A stretch of 64,000 nucleotides of DNA. Origin: Brasenia schreberi (taxonomy: Eukaryota; Streptophyta; Magnoliopsida; Nymphaeales; Cabombaceae). The translations under genes were made by a program, and so were the position numbers. The stretch lies in the NCBI GenBank assembly GCA_036023115.1, contig JAYKKT010000059.1:8381001-8445000 (forward strand), in the 5' to 3' direction. The notes beneath the pieces are model-generated. The model did not search any database and was not told where the DNA came from. It saw only the letters and a list, made by a program, of their open reading frames with translations. Positions 41,801 through 53,830 of this stretch are shown one piece after another; the stretch's first letter is position 1, and each line of letters starts with the position of its first letter.

Positions 41801-43384
41801 AAAGCATGACCGACTCATTAAGTGTGCATGGGCTTGGACATGAGTCCCAAGTTGGTTCGAGTGTGGATATGGTTGTGCCCAAAGAATGTAATGTGCTCAT
41901 AGAAAAGGAGAGCCCAAAGAGCTCACACTCTCATGACGCAATGGGAGAGGATGGGGAATGGTTTTCAAGGAGATCAAACCCAACAAGGGTGGATTCAAGC
42001 TTATCACATATGAGTTGTGCTTGAATCAGTATTAGGTCCATGGTCTCATTTAGACTTAAAGGACACATGGAACCTAGATGAGTCATGGTTGTAGCCTTGG
42101 GTTCATGATGCAAACCTAGGTTAAAAAGAATTTGTTTATGCATGATAGGGTTAGGTGTACCTAAGATATCAATGTATGCCTTAGGAGTAACCATGTCTAC
42201 TAAGTTTTTTATTTTATTTTAATTTTGTCTTTCATTTTCAAATTCTTTTTGTTGGTGTGAGACTTTTAATGCATCTTGAAAATCAACATATTTTGGCACA
42301 TTGAGTGGGTTTGTGGATGCATGAGCATGATTTAATGCACAGAATGCATGTGAATGATTTATCAATCTTACACTAAGAAAGAGAGGATCGAGTAGGAAGT
42401 TTTGAGATGAATGAGTTTTAGGCATACCTTTTTCGAGCTTGACTACCTTCCTATAGTAAGAGCAAGCTTCCTTTTGTGCGTCTCGAGGCAACTCTAGCTC
42501 ATTTATAACATCAAGCTCCCTTTGCTTTGCTGGGTTTTCAACTTCATCCTTCAAGCCTAGACTCATGCAACACTCATTCTCCTATGTGCTTGTTTCTTTG
42601 GCAAGAAAAACCTTTGCACTGTGTGAAATGGTGCTCACTGAAATGAAACCCATCGGAGCGCATGTTTTGAAATTTCTAGGATGACATGAGTGTATAAGAA
42701 TTCTCTCGACATATGTGCCTAGGAGAGTAGACTCCTTTACTTTATTCCTCCTTTTTAAATTTTCACTTTCAACTTTTACAATTTCATCACTTGTAACTTT
42801 TAGATTTTCAATTATTTTTGCTTTTTTAATATTTTCTAAATATTTTTTTATTTTTTTAAATGTATATTTTTTATTTTTAGTAGAAGAAGGGTATTAGGAA
42901 GTGGATGGCTAATAGGGTGAGGAAGAGATGGCTCAATCCTAATACTTGCTACTTTTGTATGTTTTTATCCTTAATCGAATTTTGAGGTTCATTTGGTTCT
43001 CCAATCGTGGTTTGCCTTCTTATTGACCCGAGGTTGCTTCTCAAGGAAAGAAAATGACTCAACTACATCGTTTCTCAACTCATAGCAACAATCTCCCTTT
43101 CAATTTATAACTCTCTCAATTGTTTTTTTAGAAAGGTTATTCTATCCTCTAGAGTTTCAAATTGTGATTGGAGAGAAAACCAATTGTTAGAGCTTGAGGA
43201 GGCCTCGCTTGATAGATCTTCGAAGGAACCTTCCGAACTTGATGTAACGTATGCTTGGAGTTTTGGGTCTATAGCCAACTTTTGAAAAGAGTTTAAAACA
43301 AGACCTCGAGATTGACTTGTTTAGAAAGAATGTGACTGGATCGAAATGACTCCTCTAAGACGTAGATCTCATCGGGCGTGCCAT
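38851..43384 (-). mobile_element. Ty3/gypsy-like retrotransposon remnant
   Basis: It lies between two related repeats. On the - strand, 41435-41375 encodes LLGFMISQRGIEVDPS, the conserved end of a Ty3/gypsy reverse transcriptase palm. 41075-41017 encodes AYWLIDDEGRNLVDPINAQY, then LKKYH, the usual end of a gypsy integrase/pol. At 43385-43365 the - strand reads TGGCACGCCCGATGAGATC, like a gypsy LTR-internal boundary. Most of pol is missing and 39.0-40.9 kb is AT-rich non-coding. Frames at 42566-42219 and 41900-41571 may be decayed gag or spacer; I cannot assign them. Confidence 0.6.
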
Positions 43385-43540
43385 TTATTTTGTAAACAAA
43401 ATTTTTGGTATTGTGTGGACTTAAAACTTTGCTCGCAAAAAACATGTGTGAGTATGCCGACAAGTTTGCGCAAACATGTAAAGAAATCTATCTAACTATT
43501 TGTGATTTATGGGAAATTAAGTTTTTATTGACGTAGGCCT
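43385..43540 (-). repeat. Gypsy terminal repeat, high-coordinate copy
   Basis: Partner of 38698-38850. It directly abuts the copia-type LTR that begins tgagggcc at 43546, so one element inserted next to or into the other. Confidence 0.65.
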
Positions 43541-43545
43541 TAAAT

Positions 43546-44775
43546 AATGAGGGCCATTTTTGTAAAATCACTTGAATACTAGGTTTTGTAAATCTGAATA
43601 TTGACCAGGGACAGAACTGTCAAAGTATAATGTGATATTTCTTAATTTTATAGATTATTAGAGAGTGAAAAAAACCTTTCACTTATAAAATGGTAAATTA
43701 GTCTTTTCATATCAAAATATATAGATATTCCTCTGCTTCTTATAGAGAGAGTGAGAATGAGATAGAGAGAGAGAGCGGGAGACCGCCGGTGGTTATGTCA
43801 CCGTTGTCCAGGCCTCCGCTCCTGCTCTTCTTCTTGTTCGGCTATTCTAGAGAGGGAGAGAATCAGAGAAAGTGGAGGCCACTAGGGCGGTTCTGTCGCT
43901 ACTGGCTTGGCCTCCAATCCTCCTCTTCCTCTTGCCCGGTCTATGTTCTTCCTCTTCTTCCTCCTCGACTATTACAAAGAGGGAGAGAGACAGAGAAAGA
44001 GGAGGCCACCAAGGCGGTTTTCTCTCCGTTGACCTGGCTTTGTTCCTCTTCATGGTTTATGTCGACTACTCGGCCCACCCCTCTCTCATCACCGTATTTC
44101 CTTTCTTCAATGGTGTTCATACCGTCTGTGTTGTTTCAGGCCCGCGACCAGTTTAAGGTCGCTTTCGATAGATAGCTTTCAGCTATTGTCTACCTCAACC
44201 TTAGAGACTAAAAACCCTCTTCTTCCATTTCCTACATTATTTCTTTTATTAAAGAAACTTAAACCGAAAAAACTTTTCGACACAGTTTTAACACTTCTTC
44301 TTTTCCTACACAATCGGCATACCTGTTTAAGAGTCACGGGCAACGTCAAACAAATTGTGATACCAGTGTTGGAGTCACGTCTCTATGGACATTTGTGCTC
44401 CCAGGATCTGAGTGTTGCAGCATCAGTTGTATATGTGTAGATGATATAAGAAAAGAAAGAGAGCGAAGAGGGACAAGGATACTCATAGAGAGTTTTCTTT
44501 GGAAGAAGGCAATGTGTAAAGTCACTTCTCATTTTTTTTGTATTTTATTATATATATACCTGACTTTTATTCTTTCGAGTGTTACTCTTTGGGCTTCCGT
44601 TAGAAGCTATTTCATGTTCATTTGAGAGATACCTAGTACTTCTACAAAAGGAAAAATAGTTTTCGAATAAAGTTTATCTTTTTCTAAAAGTAACTCATGA
44701 AATTAGAGAAGAGGATCCTTCTTCTCGCATTTCTTACGTTAGTATTGACATCGATAGTGGCCATCAACTACTTCC
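43546..44775 (-). repeat. Copia-1 family LTR, second full copy
   Basis: 1.23 kb, related along its whole length to 12777-14014. On the - strand it starts about TGGAAGTAGTTGATGGCC and ends TGGCCCTCA. Its centre has two to three CT/GA-rich modules (tattctagagagggagag, tattacaaagagggagag, each followed by gaggccac). No copia pol lies beside it, so it is a solo LTR or a truncated element. Confidence 0.75.
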
Positions 44776-44994
44776 AATCTCACCGCAAAGCATGAGTCCC
44801 CAAACCTTGATGACTTGCCCTAAGCATCCTTCGTGCTTTGCATGATTCTTTGCCCAACCAATATGGCTCACCAGCCTCTTCCAAGCAAGCTCGACATTCA
44901 ACTTCCTCCAATGCGTAGCAGCCTACTTTCCTCGACTCCGCCCCTCCGAAGTCTAGGCAAGTTCCGGGCCCTCTGAAACTTTGCACCTCCAAGC

Positions 44995-45245
44995 ATGTGC
45001 GGATTGCTGGCCTCGTCACGCTTCTCATTCCAGATCTAGATAGATTCATAAGAGCCATGCTCCGAAGCGTGGGAGATTTCATGTGCGTCGCACACCACCA
45101 CCTTGAGGACGAGTGTGTACGCGTGCATCCATGCACCAAAGTGCGCGCACCTGTAAATGCGTTCGGGTTACATGGACCCACTGGATGGCTATAAAGAGCC
45201 ATGCATGTTGTAGTTAGAATTTAGTACGCAATAGAGTATCGTTTT
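44995..45245 (+). repeat. LTR-like repeat with TATA box, left copy
   Basis: It shares gagattt(c/t)atg, cgcacaccaccacct/cgtacaccaccacct and a terminal block acccactggatggctataaa followed by gagccatgcatg with 49990-50480. The TATAAA inside it resembles an LTR promoter. Confidence 0.6.
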
Positions 45246-45432
45246 CATCAAGAGAGCAGCCGTCTTCTTCCTTGTGTGTGAAAGTCTTCCATAGTGAGTG
45301 TTGTACGCCCTATAGCCAAGAGCGAGAGCTGTGGACTGAGCCTTTTGCAAGAAAAGGGAGGTTTTGTACTCGGCCAGGCATAATGACAGACTGGTGAGGC
45401 TGATTGTCTCAAGGGTGAGGCGAGCCGATAAT

Positions 45433-45600
45433 TGTCTAATGTGGGCGTTGCTGGAGTTCTCGTTGCTAGTACGATCACAAACTGGTGTTAGAGGATCATG
45501 GTGACGTTCGTGGCATTGTCTAATGTGGACGTTGCTGGAGTTCTCAGTGCTAGTACGATCACAAGCTGGTGCTAGTAGGATAGCTAGGGCTATAGATAAA
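45433..45600. repeat. 84-bp tandem duplication
   Basis: tgtctaatgtgg(g/a)cgttgc, then tggagttctc and gctagtacgatcacaa, start at 45433 and 45517. The second copy runs up to the RTE copy C insertion. Confidence 0.85.
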
Positions 45601-47624
45601 AAAAATAAGGATCTTACTTTTTTTAAATGCATCAAAGATGAGTATGAGAAGATTCTAATTGCGATCGATGATATCAAAAATAGATGAAAAATTATTTATA
45701 TAAGTTTTTAAATAAAAATACATATGGTAATATTAACTTAGGAGTCAAATTAAAAGTATATATAAACCATAATTTCTATCTGCTTATTCAAAAGAATGAA
45801 GTCAAAGAGGCTCTTAAATATATGAAGGTTTGTAAATCTATAGAACCAGACAATATTCCTATATAAGTATGAAAAATCTTACGAGAGATAATGCTCACAA
45901 TACTATTTAATGAAATATGGAGAACCCAAAAGATGCCTAAGGAATGGAGAGTGAGTACACTTATACCCATATATAAGAACAAGAGAGACCTTAATAATTG
46001 TGTAAATTATCAAGGTATCAAGTTAGTGAGTCATACTATGAAATTATAGCAAAGAATTATTGAACATAGGTTAAGACAAATATTAAGTACAACAAAGAAC
46101 CAATTCGGATTCATGCATGACCGATCTACTATTGAAGCGATTTACCTATTGAGACTCATATAAAATATTTTAGAGCAAAAAGAACTTTAACATGATATTT
46201 ATTTATCTAGAAAAAGCTTATGATATAGTTTAAAGAGATGTTCTTTGGAGAACCTTCGAAAATAGAGGTATCCTATTGACATACATAAATCTTATATGAG
46301 ACATGTACGATGGTACAAAAACATGTGTGAGGAATCATGAAAGAATGATAGATTCCTTTGAAGTTAATATTGAGTTACATAAGAGATCAACTTTAAAACC
46401 ATATTTATTTATATTGGTCATTGATGAGTTAATAAACATATTCAAGATGAAGTACCTTGGTGTATGTTATTTATAAATGGCATTGTGTTAGTAAATGAGT
46501 TTAAGAAAAAAGTTAATAGAAAATTGGAACTATGGAGAGAAACGTTAGAAAGTAAAGGCTTCCAACTTTGTAGAACAAAGAAACAAAGATAAAATATAAG
46601 GAATGTAAGTTTGATCATTGGGGTACTTCAGAGGACAAAAATTAAGATTGACATACATTTCGTCCCTCACAAAGAAAGTTTTAAATACCTAGGGTCAAGT
46701 TTTCAAAGTGATGAAAAAACTAATGGAGATGTTACATATAGAATTAATGTCAGTTGGTTCAATTGGAGAGGGGCATCAGGTATTCTATGCAATAAGAAGA
46801 TGCAATTAAAGTTGAAAGGTAAATATTATAAAGCATCAATTAGACCTGCTATGTTTTATGGTTCTGAGTGTTGGGCAGTTAATCATCAAAATGTACAAAA
46901 GATGTATGTAGCATAAATGAAGATGTTGAGATGGATGAGCGGTCAAAAAAGGAAAGACAGAATATATAATGAGGTTATTATAAATAAATTGGGAGTAGCC
47001 TCAATAGAAGATAAAAATAAGAGAAAATCGTTTAAGATGGTTTGGACATGCCAAAAGACGCTCTTGTAAGAAGATACGAAAAACTAGTGTGAAAATATTA
47101 AAGAAGTAGAGAACGACCATAAAAGTGTTGAAAAGAAGATAGCCATTAAAGTTGAAAGGTAAATATTATAAAGCAACAATTAGGCCTGCTATATTTTATG
47201 GTTCTAAGTATTGGGTTGTTAATCATCAATATGTGCAAAAGATGTGTGTTGCAAAAATGAAGATGTTGAGATGGATGAGTGATCACACAAGGAAAGACCG
47301 TATACATAATGAGGTTATTAGAAATAAATTGGAAGTAGCACCAATAGAGAATAAAATAAGGAAAATCATTTAAGATGGCTTGGACATGTAGAAAGATGAC
47401 ATAAGGATACTCTTGTTAGAAGATATGAAAAACTAGAGTGTGAAAATGTTAAAAGGAGAAGAGGACGACCACAAAAGTGTTGACAAAAATAATAAAGAAT
47501 GATTTAGTTTATATTGAGTTAACTGCTAGCATAACACAAGATAGGGTTACGTGGAAACAAAGAATTCATGTAGTCGACCCCATCTAGTATGGGAAAAGGC
47601 TTAGTTGTTGTTGTATTGTGGATG
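45573..47624 (+). mobile_element. RTE LINE, 5'-truncated degenerate copy (copy C)
   Basis: It starts gatagctagggctatagata, matching the segment just before the RT in copies A and B, and ends gaccccatctagtatggg, aaaggcttag, (TTG)3. RT blocks are recognisable but broken by many stops and shifts; FADD has become a changed FINGI-like reading. A segment is duplicated internally (46805 and 47145 starts). No TSD was found. Confidence 0.9.
46792..47480 (+). repeat. Internal duplication (about 340 bp) in RTE copy C
   Basis: attaaagttgaaaggtaaat followed by attataaagca(t/a)caatt starts at 46805 and 47145. Both copies continue through tatggttct(g/a)ag and on to cataaaagtgttg/cacaaaagtgttg. The copies are diverged from each other. 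Confidence 0.85.
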
Positions 47625-49989
47625 AAGATGATGAACCCAGTGATAGGCATGGTAGATGGTGTTGTACCTTTGTTCGGACTGGTGGTCAGATGTTAGGCTA
47701 ACACTATCATTTATAGTGATAGGGATCATGGATTTTTTTATGATACTTAGATGCAACTTCCTTTTGAAGGTGAAGATGCCCATAGCTCTGCCATTGGGCA
47801 AATTGATGTTTTAGAAAGAACCAGGGTTCATAAAACGGTGTGAGCCAAAGCCACTAACCATTGACTCATGTATTCATATGATTCGAAGGGGAAAACCATC
47901 ACCCTAACCTCCTTAGGGAGCAGGAGGCTACATGAGAGGCAGCCTGACTAGACATGGGTTAGTTGCATGGGACATGTGGGAGGGGAGTTTTGGGGTGGGC
48001 CTTATACCTCCCTTGGATGCAAAGCGCTGAGCCACAATATGTTAAACCAAGGCTTGGTCGAGCTACACTAGGGTGTAGGGGCGTTACGATGATCAAGGTC
48101 AATTTCCTCACTACAGGGTTACTTACGAGGGTATAGATACTTAGCCAAAAGGCACTAGGAAGGCCACATAGTGCTACCAAGCATAAGAGCTTTGTGGCAA
48201 GCCTTGGTTTAGGGGCCCAAGGTAGGGCATGCATAGCATGAGGGACGTTAGGTTCCTGACAAAGGTAGGCAGGATGATAGTGGTTGGCAGTAGGGTGACT
48301 ACCAAGAGCACTAAAGTGCTCGAGTGGCAGGTCTATCAATAGACTGAGAAGAGAGTCAGTCAGGTGCATGATCTGATCAAGGTGTGGACCATGTGTGGGA
48401 CACGGACTAACAAGAGGTGGTGTAGTGGGTGAATGGTGAACGACATGAACAAGGCAAACCATGTTGCAGAACCCAAAAGGACCCCCTGTCATGGCTCATA
48501 GAAGTGCCACACGACTGGAAGATCAAACCGGGACTCTGCCTCAAGGACAACCTCCTACCGCACAGCTTAAGTTAGTTGCATAATAGGGTGGTCCCCAAGT
48601 TGTTGCAACCTAAGGACCGCACCGCTTTGTACAGCACCAAAGGACTGCAGAGTTGAGTGGTCCTGAAGACATGATAGAGTAAAGTGTTAAGGCATGAGTG
48701 AGATGTGAATAAGCTAAGGCAAAATCCCATAGAAGTGTGTAGGGGTGTTAGGGAGTGAGTTGTGATAGGTAGGTTGGCATGGACCACACAAGATGCCCCA
48801 GCTAGTTGCACCACCCTGACGCCGCACGAGGGAAGATAACAGCCATCTTGACAGCTCCGCACTAGGACCCACTTGTGGGAAGCCCGAACAGGACTATCGT
48901 CAGACAACCTATAGGAAGAACCCATAAGGATGGCCGATGTGGGACCACAACATAACTGGCTTTGCTTGAAACGGTGATGCCAGAGGAGTAAAGACATGGA
49001 CAAGAGATGGCTCGGCCAATTCAAGAAAGCGGGTGTATGAAAGCGACCCACTGTAAGGAGTTTGGGCGCAGGACAGGGTGAAAGGGATGTCTCCTAGCCA
49101 GTGTAAGTCGGTTGGCCAGGACAAGGTTCAGAAGCGTGTCTCTTGGCCAGGCTGGTCAGGAGTGGTCCAGAGTCATAACAGTTCATAGGGTACCCTGACA
49201 AGTGTTAGTTTGCTCGCCAGGACAGGTCTTAAGGGAGTGTCTCTTGGCCAGCAAATGGGTGTCTAGCTAGTTTGAGTCAAGTCGTGATTGGTCGAAGTGT
49301 TCTAGCCCCTTGTCTATAAAAGGGAGCTAGATGGCCAAGGCAAAGGCAATGGAGTTGCGTTGGTTGAAGGTCGAACAAAGGGTCCGAACGAAGTCTGAAG
49401 GAGAGAGAAGCTCTAAGGAAGAAATCCAACAAATGACTATGGCAAACCAAACGCATTAAGGAGTTCTAAGGACTTGAGGAGTTCAGCAAGGGAGACAAGG
49501 AGGCGCATATGACCGTCTCCTTGGTCCGGCCCCAATACCTTAAGGCACCTTTAGTAGAGTTGGACTGTCAAAGGAGAAGACCGTCGGTTGGTTCCTTTGA
49601 CAGTTGCATTGACTCCCCTCGGTAGGCCTTTGGGGAAGCCGAACCTGATTTCACAAGGTAGTTTCGGGTCTCTGTAGAAATCTTAAAGGACTTGTTGTCT
49701 CTTGTATTCATGGGACTTGAGTTCTTTTGTATGCCTTAGAAAAATTTTGTAAGCGGGGCAAGCCATGGGTTTCGTTAAGTTCCAACATAACGTGAAGCAG
49801 GCGTCCTGCTGAAAGGGGCATGTTGCACATCTTTATCCAAGTTCCCTTTTGGTGAGATTGATTGGTAGCGGGTGCCAACACCAATTACTGGTGCCAGTCC
49901 GGTAACAAACCACCATATGGATGGCACAAATTCATGCGAGATGGAGAACATGGAAGATCTCAAATGCCATTCTCGTGACCTCGAGGGTG
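47625..49989. other. GC-richer non-coding block, unassigned
   Basis: Base composition is visibly richer in G and C than the flanks. Repeated ggccaggac/cttggccag motifs occur at 49080-49270, and a TATA-like gtctataaaagggagct at 49310-49327. Long - strand frames (47959-48492, 48572-49051) contain no motif I recognise and look like composition effects. It could be internal sequence of a large non-coding LTR element or a part of an LTR. Confidence 0.4.
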
Positions 49990-50485
49990 GAGTCCTCCTC
50001 TGTCCTGGGGTTTGTCATGCTTCTTATTCTTGATCCAGAGAGACCCGCACGTGCCACACTCTAAAGCAGGGGAGATTTTATGAGCATCGTACACCACCAC
50101 CTCAAGGGAAAATGCGCTGCACACGCACATTGTGACTGCCTTTGGGCTTAGATTATTGTAAGCACCTTTAATGCGCAACTAGCGAATAAGGCCTTATGAC
50201 CATAGATAGGTTTTGGTTGCCCTTAAGTGGGCTTGGAGTCTTGCAACCCATGGATCATATAGGGGTCCGTTTTGGATGGTCTTAGATGTCTTTTTGAATC
50301 ATGGATCAAGTAGTGGGTCTGAACCAGATTGAGTGACAAGAAGGTCCATCGCAAGGTTATTTTGGATTCGGTAGGCAAACATCTAGGGAACCTTCTTAGG
50401 TCTTCCATAGAAACGGGTTGCATGAACCCACTAGATGGCTATAAAAAGCCATGCATGATATAGTCAGAATTCAATTTGCAATAGA
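49990..50485 (+). repeat. LTR-like repeat with TATA box, right copy
   Basis: Partner of 44995-45245, with an extra ~200 bp inside. Ends acccactagatggctataaa followed by aagccatgcatg. Confidence 0.6.
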
Positions 50486-50755
50486 ATTCAAATATGACAC
50501 TACATGTAGGATTATAACCAATTATTCTTCCAACATATCCTCACCTTATGAGTCATTCGCATCTGCTGGTACTTGGCTTGCATGCTCTGCACGTAGACAT
50601 GTCTTGTTTTGAGTAAACTAGAACCGGTGATTCTAAATTGGTGGCTCCAGTTTGCTCAAAACCAGTAACCATAACTGAATCGCCAACTGGTCGGTTTTGG
50701 AACAACCGATTCTGGGTTTGGTTTTAACAGGCGATTCTGGTTTGCCTCTGCTAAA

Positions 50756-51000
50756 GATTCCATACACCAATCTCTTCGAACCATTTTTTGCACCAATTGT
50801 ACTCATCTGGAATGGTCAAGAATAAGGCACCACTCCTTGGCACCTGCAACTTCCAACCCCCACTTAGTTATCGCTTGATTCCATACACCAATCTCTTCGA
50901 ACCATTTTTTGCACCAATTGTACTCATCTGGAATGGTCAAGAATAAGGCACCACTCCTTGTTACCTGCAACTTCCAACCCCCACTTAGTTATTGCTTGAT
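50756..51000. repeat. 121-bp tandem duplication
   Basis: gattccatacaccaatctct starts at 50756 and 50877. The copies differ at only about three positions (ggcacc/gttacc, atcgc/attgc). Just upstream (50597-50755) is a ggttt/aaccgg-rich stretch starting tagacatgtc, perhaps another hAT-like element. Confidence 0.95.
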
Positions 51001-52605
51001 AGCTTTTGGCAGTCGCTATCCTTCTAGACACTTCCTGGTAGTAGTCCATCCCTCTAGACCTTCCTCCTCATCTTTAGAGATGAGTCAATGCTCAGCTGCA
51101 TGTTCGTCCTTCAATAGAAGTGTTATTGAAGCATAGTCCTTTATAGTTTAAGGGTTTTGAAGAAATCCTTTTGGATAATAATATCAAGTAACTCCATATC
51201 TATGGCGACATTGAAAAGACCCCAACAATATGTCCCTCACTGTACGTCTAGTTGAGAGAACCTCCTTTACTCTGGCAGAGAGTTTGCTTAATTATCGTTG
51301 ACACTTCAGTTATCAATTGCTACAAACTTCATGTGAGTGATACTGGCAGGGATAATGTAATCACTCTACACTACTATTGATCACAACTTACAGAGTTTCG
51401 CATCTCTTGATTTGAGAAAGGCATGGTCATGTGCATAGGGTGTCTCCTTCAAGTGTTCAAGCAACTCTTCACCACTGTCTCCTCGATAGGCCCAAAAAAT
51501 GCATTTGATCACCACGTGATCAACTTGGTGAGTCTTCTTTGCTACTTCAAACCATTGAAAGGTCTTTAGATGCTTCTGAATTTAATTTCTCTTGTCCTAA
51601 TCTAGGGGCTGAGGTACCAACTATCACAATTGGCTATTTAAGACCCTAAATTTTTACAAATTTGGGCTCTTAGATGTCTAGCACAATGCCTTGATGGTCA
51701 AACACAAAATTTTCTGTAGAATCAACTTAGTTAGTATCATGTCAAGTGATGTGAACTGAATGGCTATTTCACTATTCACATTAGTGTCACACTTACTGGG
51801 ATAGGTAGTTCATGCCATGGTATACAATATGCCCAGTAGGGATGTGTTCTGGCATGGATAAAATAGTGAGAGTATTAAGTGTTTTGAGATAAATTAGGTT
51901 TGTCACTGTTGAGTGCAATATGATGTATATGTGGTTACGTGATTGGGATGTGTTCCTAAGTTGGTAATAAAAGAGTTGGGATTTGTAAATATATTGTAAG
52001 AAATTATGACAATACATATATCAGTCTCTAGAGGCTAACGCTTTGGTCATGAGTAAGGGTTATATCATGTGTGATTTGTAAATATATTATAAGAAATTTG
52101 GCCTCTATCTTATGATATCAAAAATTAAGCCTTTTGTTGATATGTTTGGCTAAGCATTGCACACATTTATATTTCACTTGGACATGGGACAAGTTTAAGG
52201 GCTCCTTATCCCACTACTTCACACCTTCGATTAAGAGGTGTCTGGTCAAGAATTTCATAAAATTGTCAATGGAAGGTCAGTCCGAGAATATATTAATATT
52301 TTTACCAAGTTAGTTCGATTAATGTTGCAAATAAAGCATTCTAAGGGAAGAGCCATGAAATTCATAACTTGAAGTTTTTCAAATTCGACCTAATTTGTGA
52401 TGCATTAGTAAGTAGTTTTCTTTTCTTTAAAAGTGTTTTTCTAACTGTTAAAAAACAAGTGCCTTTTATATATCGAACAATGAAACCCTGACATAAAAAC
52501 CGTGATCTGGTTTTTAGTGGAAAAGAAATGTATACTTTTAAAATTATATTTCAAAAGCCACAAATTGAGGGTATTATTCTTGAATAGTGTGAGTGCATGT
52601 GACTC
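51001..52605. other. Unassigned stretch
   Basis: AT-rich with a local duplication of gatttgtaaatatatt(g/a)taagaaat (51978 and 52073). 51800-52100 has the look of LTR sequence but no partner was found. No gene. Confidence 0.4.
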
Positions 52606-52659
52606 GATCACAAAATTCCACCCAGAGCATTAGCTAAACTAAATTATTAATGGAGTATA

Positions 52660-52765
52660 AATAAAACAAAATTGCACCAAGAGCGTTAGCTCAACTAGCA
52701 GGGCGGTCTGTGGCCCTTGCTTCTAGTGTGGAGTTCCACTCCCAAAGGGTATATGGTTAATTTTA
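52660..52765 (+). repeat. Candidate tRNA-derived SINE
   Basis: An A-box-like ttagctcaactagcaggg (52686-52703) and a B-box-like ggagttccactcc (52730-52742) have tRNA-like spacing. A partial head (acccagagcattagct) occurs just upstream at 52620. No TSD or tail defined. Confidence 0.55.
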
Positions 52766-53052
52766 AATAATTCTTGAAAAATCTTGAAGTTGATTCTAAT
52801 TGTGAGATTTTCGGCTTCATAAAGGCATTAGAAAATATTTGAGAGTCCCGGTCATGTTGAGTCATTTGAATGGAAAATTTTGCGATTATAGAAGGTAAAA
52901 TAACGATTGGCTGCTCCGAAAATATTTTGATTACGTCTTGCAGGGAAATATACAGTTAAGGTGTATTTATTAATATGCAAGTATGGGCATTTTCACACCA
53001 TCATAAAATATACAATTAGTAAAGAAATATTAGTCATATTAATGAACATGCA

Positions 53053-53058
53053 TTTATT
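53053..53058 (-). terminator. Possible poly(A) signal of metallothionein gene
   Basis: AATAAA on the - strand, 247 bases after the stop codon. Distance is plausible for a metallothionein 3' UTR. Confidence 0.4.
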
Positions 53059-53304
53059 AATTAAGATAAGTGTATGGCAAGACAAGTAGCGCCTGCACTA
53101 CACATACACACTGGAGAGAGAGGCCCAAGCGTCAAGCAGCCAATGAAGGAACTAGTCATTCTTACATAATATATATGATGTCGCATGGATGCATGCATTC
53201 TTGAGCATGTAGCCATGCTCAATACACATGCAGATGCTACCACCCACATAAGCATACTTCTACCACATGTATATGCCCTTCATCTTATTCAACTATGAAG
53301 ATTT

Positions 53305-53740
53305 TCAGTGGGCGCCACAGTTGCAATTCACACACTTGCATGCTGAACCTGCGCCACACTTGCAGCCGTTCTCGGCCATCGACACTTCATCCAGTTCATC
53401 AAAGTAACTGCAATTAGAAGTATGCAATATAATCAATAACGATGGCGATTAGTTATACAATATATCAACAATTAGGCATGATTATTGCAAACCTAAGCTT
53501 AATTAAAATAGTCACTTCAAACCACCTTTGAGCAAATTATATACCATATATCATGGTTTCTCCCACTGTCGGCGACCTCAAAACTTTGATGATTCTCAAT
53601 CATTTAAAGATTTAGCTTGTCTTTTTATGTTGACGCATTGTAACCGTGAAAATAAAACATAACCGTTCAAACAGCCGGTCAAAATAACTGATGTGTAGTA
53701 AGATTTTCTTCCTGATAGTTGTCACCGGTGTGTGTATAAC

Positions 53741-53830
<90 letters not shown>

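Noticed and set aside
44780..45677. - strand frames of 140 and 162 codons
   Set aside because: They overlap the LTR-like repeat and the 84-bp tandem duplication.
45573..47624. TSD for RTE copy C
   Set aside because: No repeated flank could be found next to the truncation point and the TTG tail.
47959..49051. Two long - strand frames (177 and 159 codons)
   Set aside because: No recognisable motif, in a GC-richer region where long frames arise by chance; the sequence looks like LTR-element interior.
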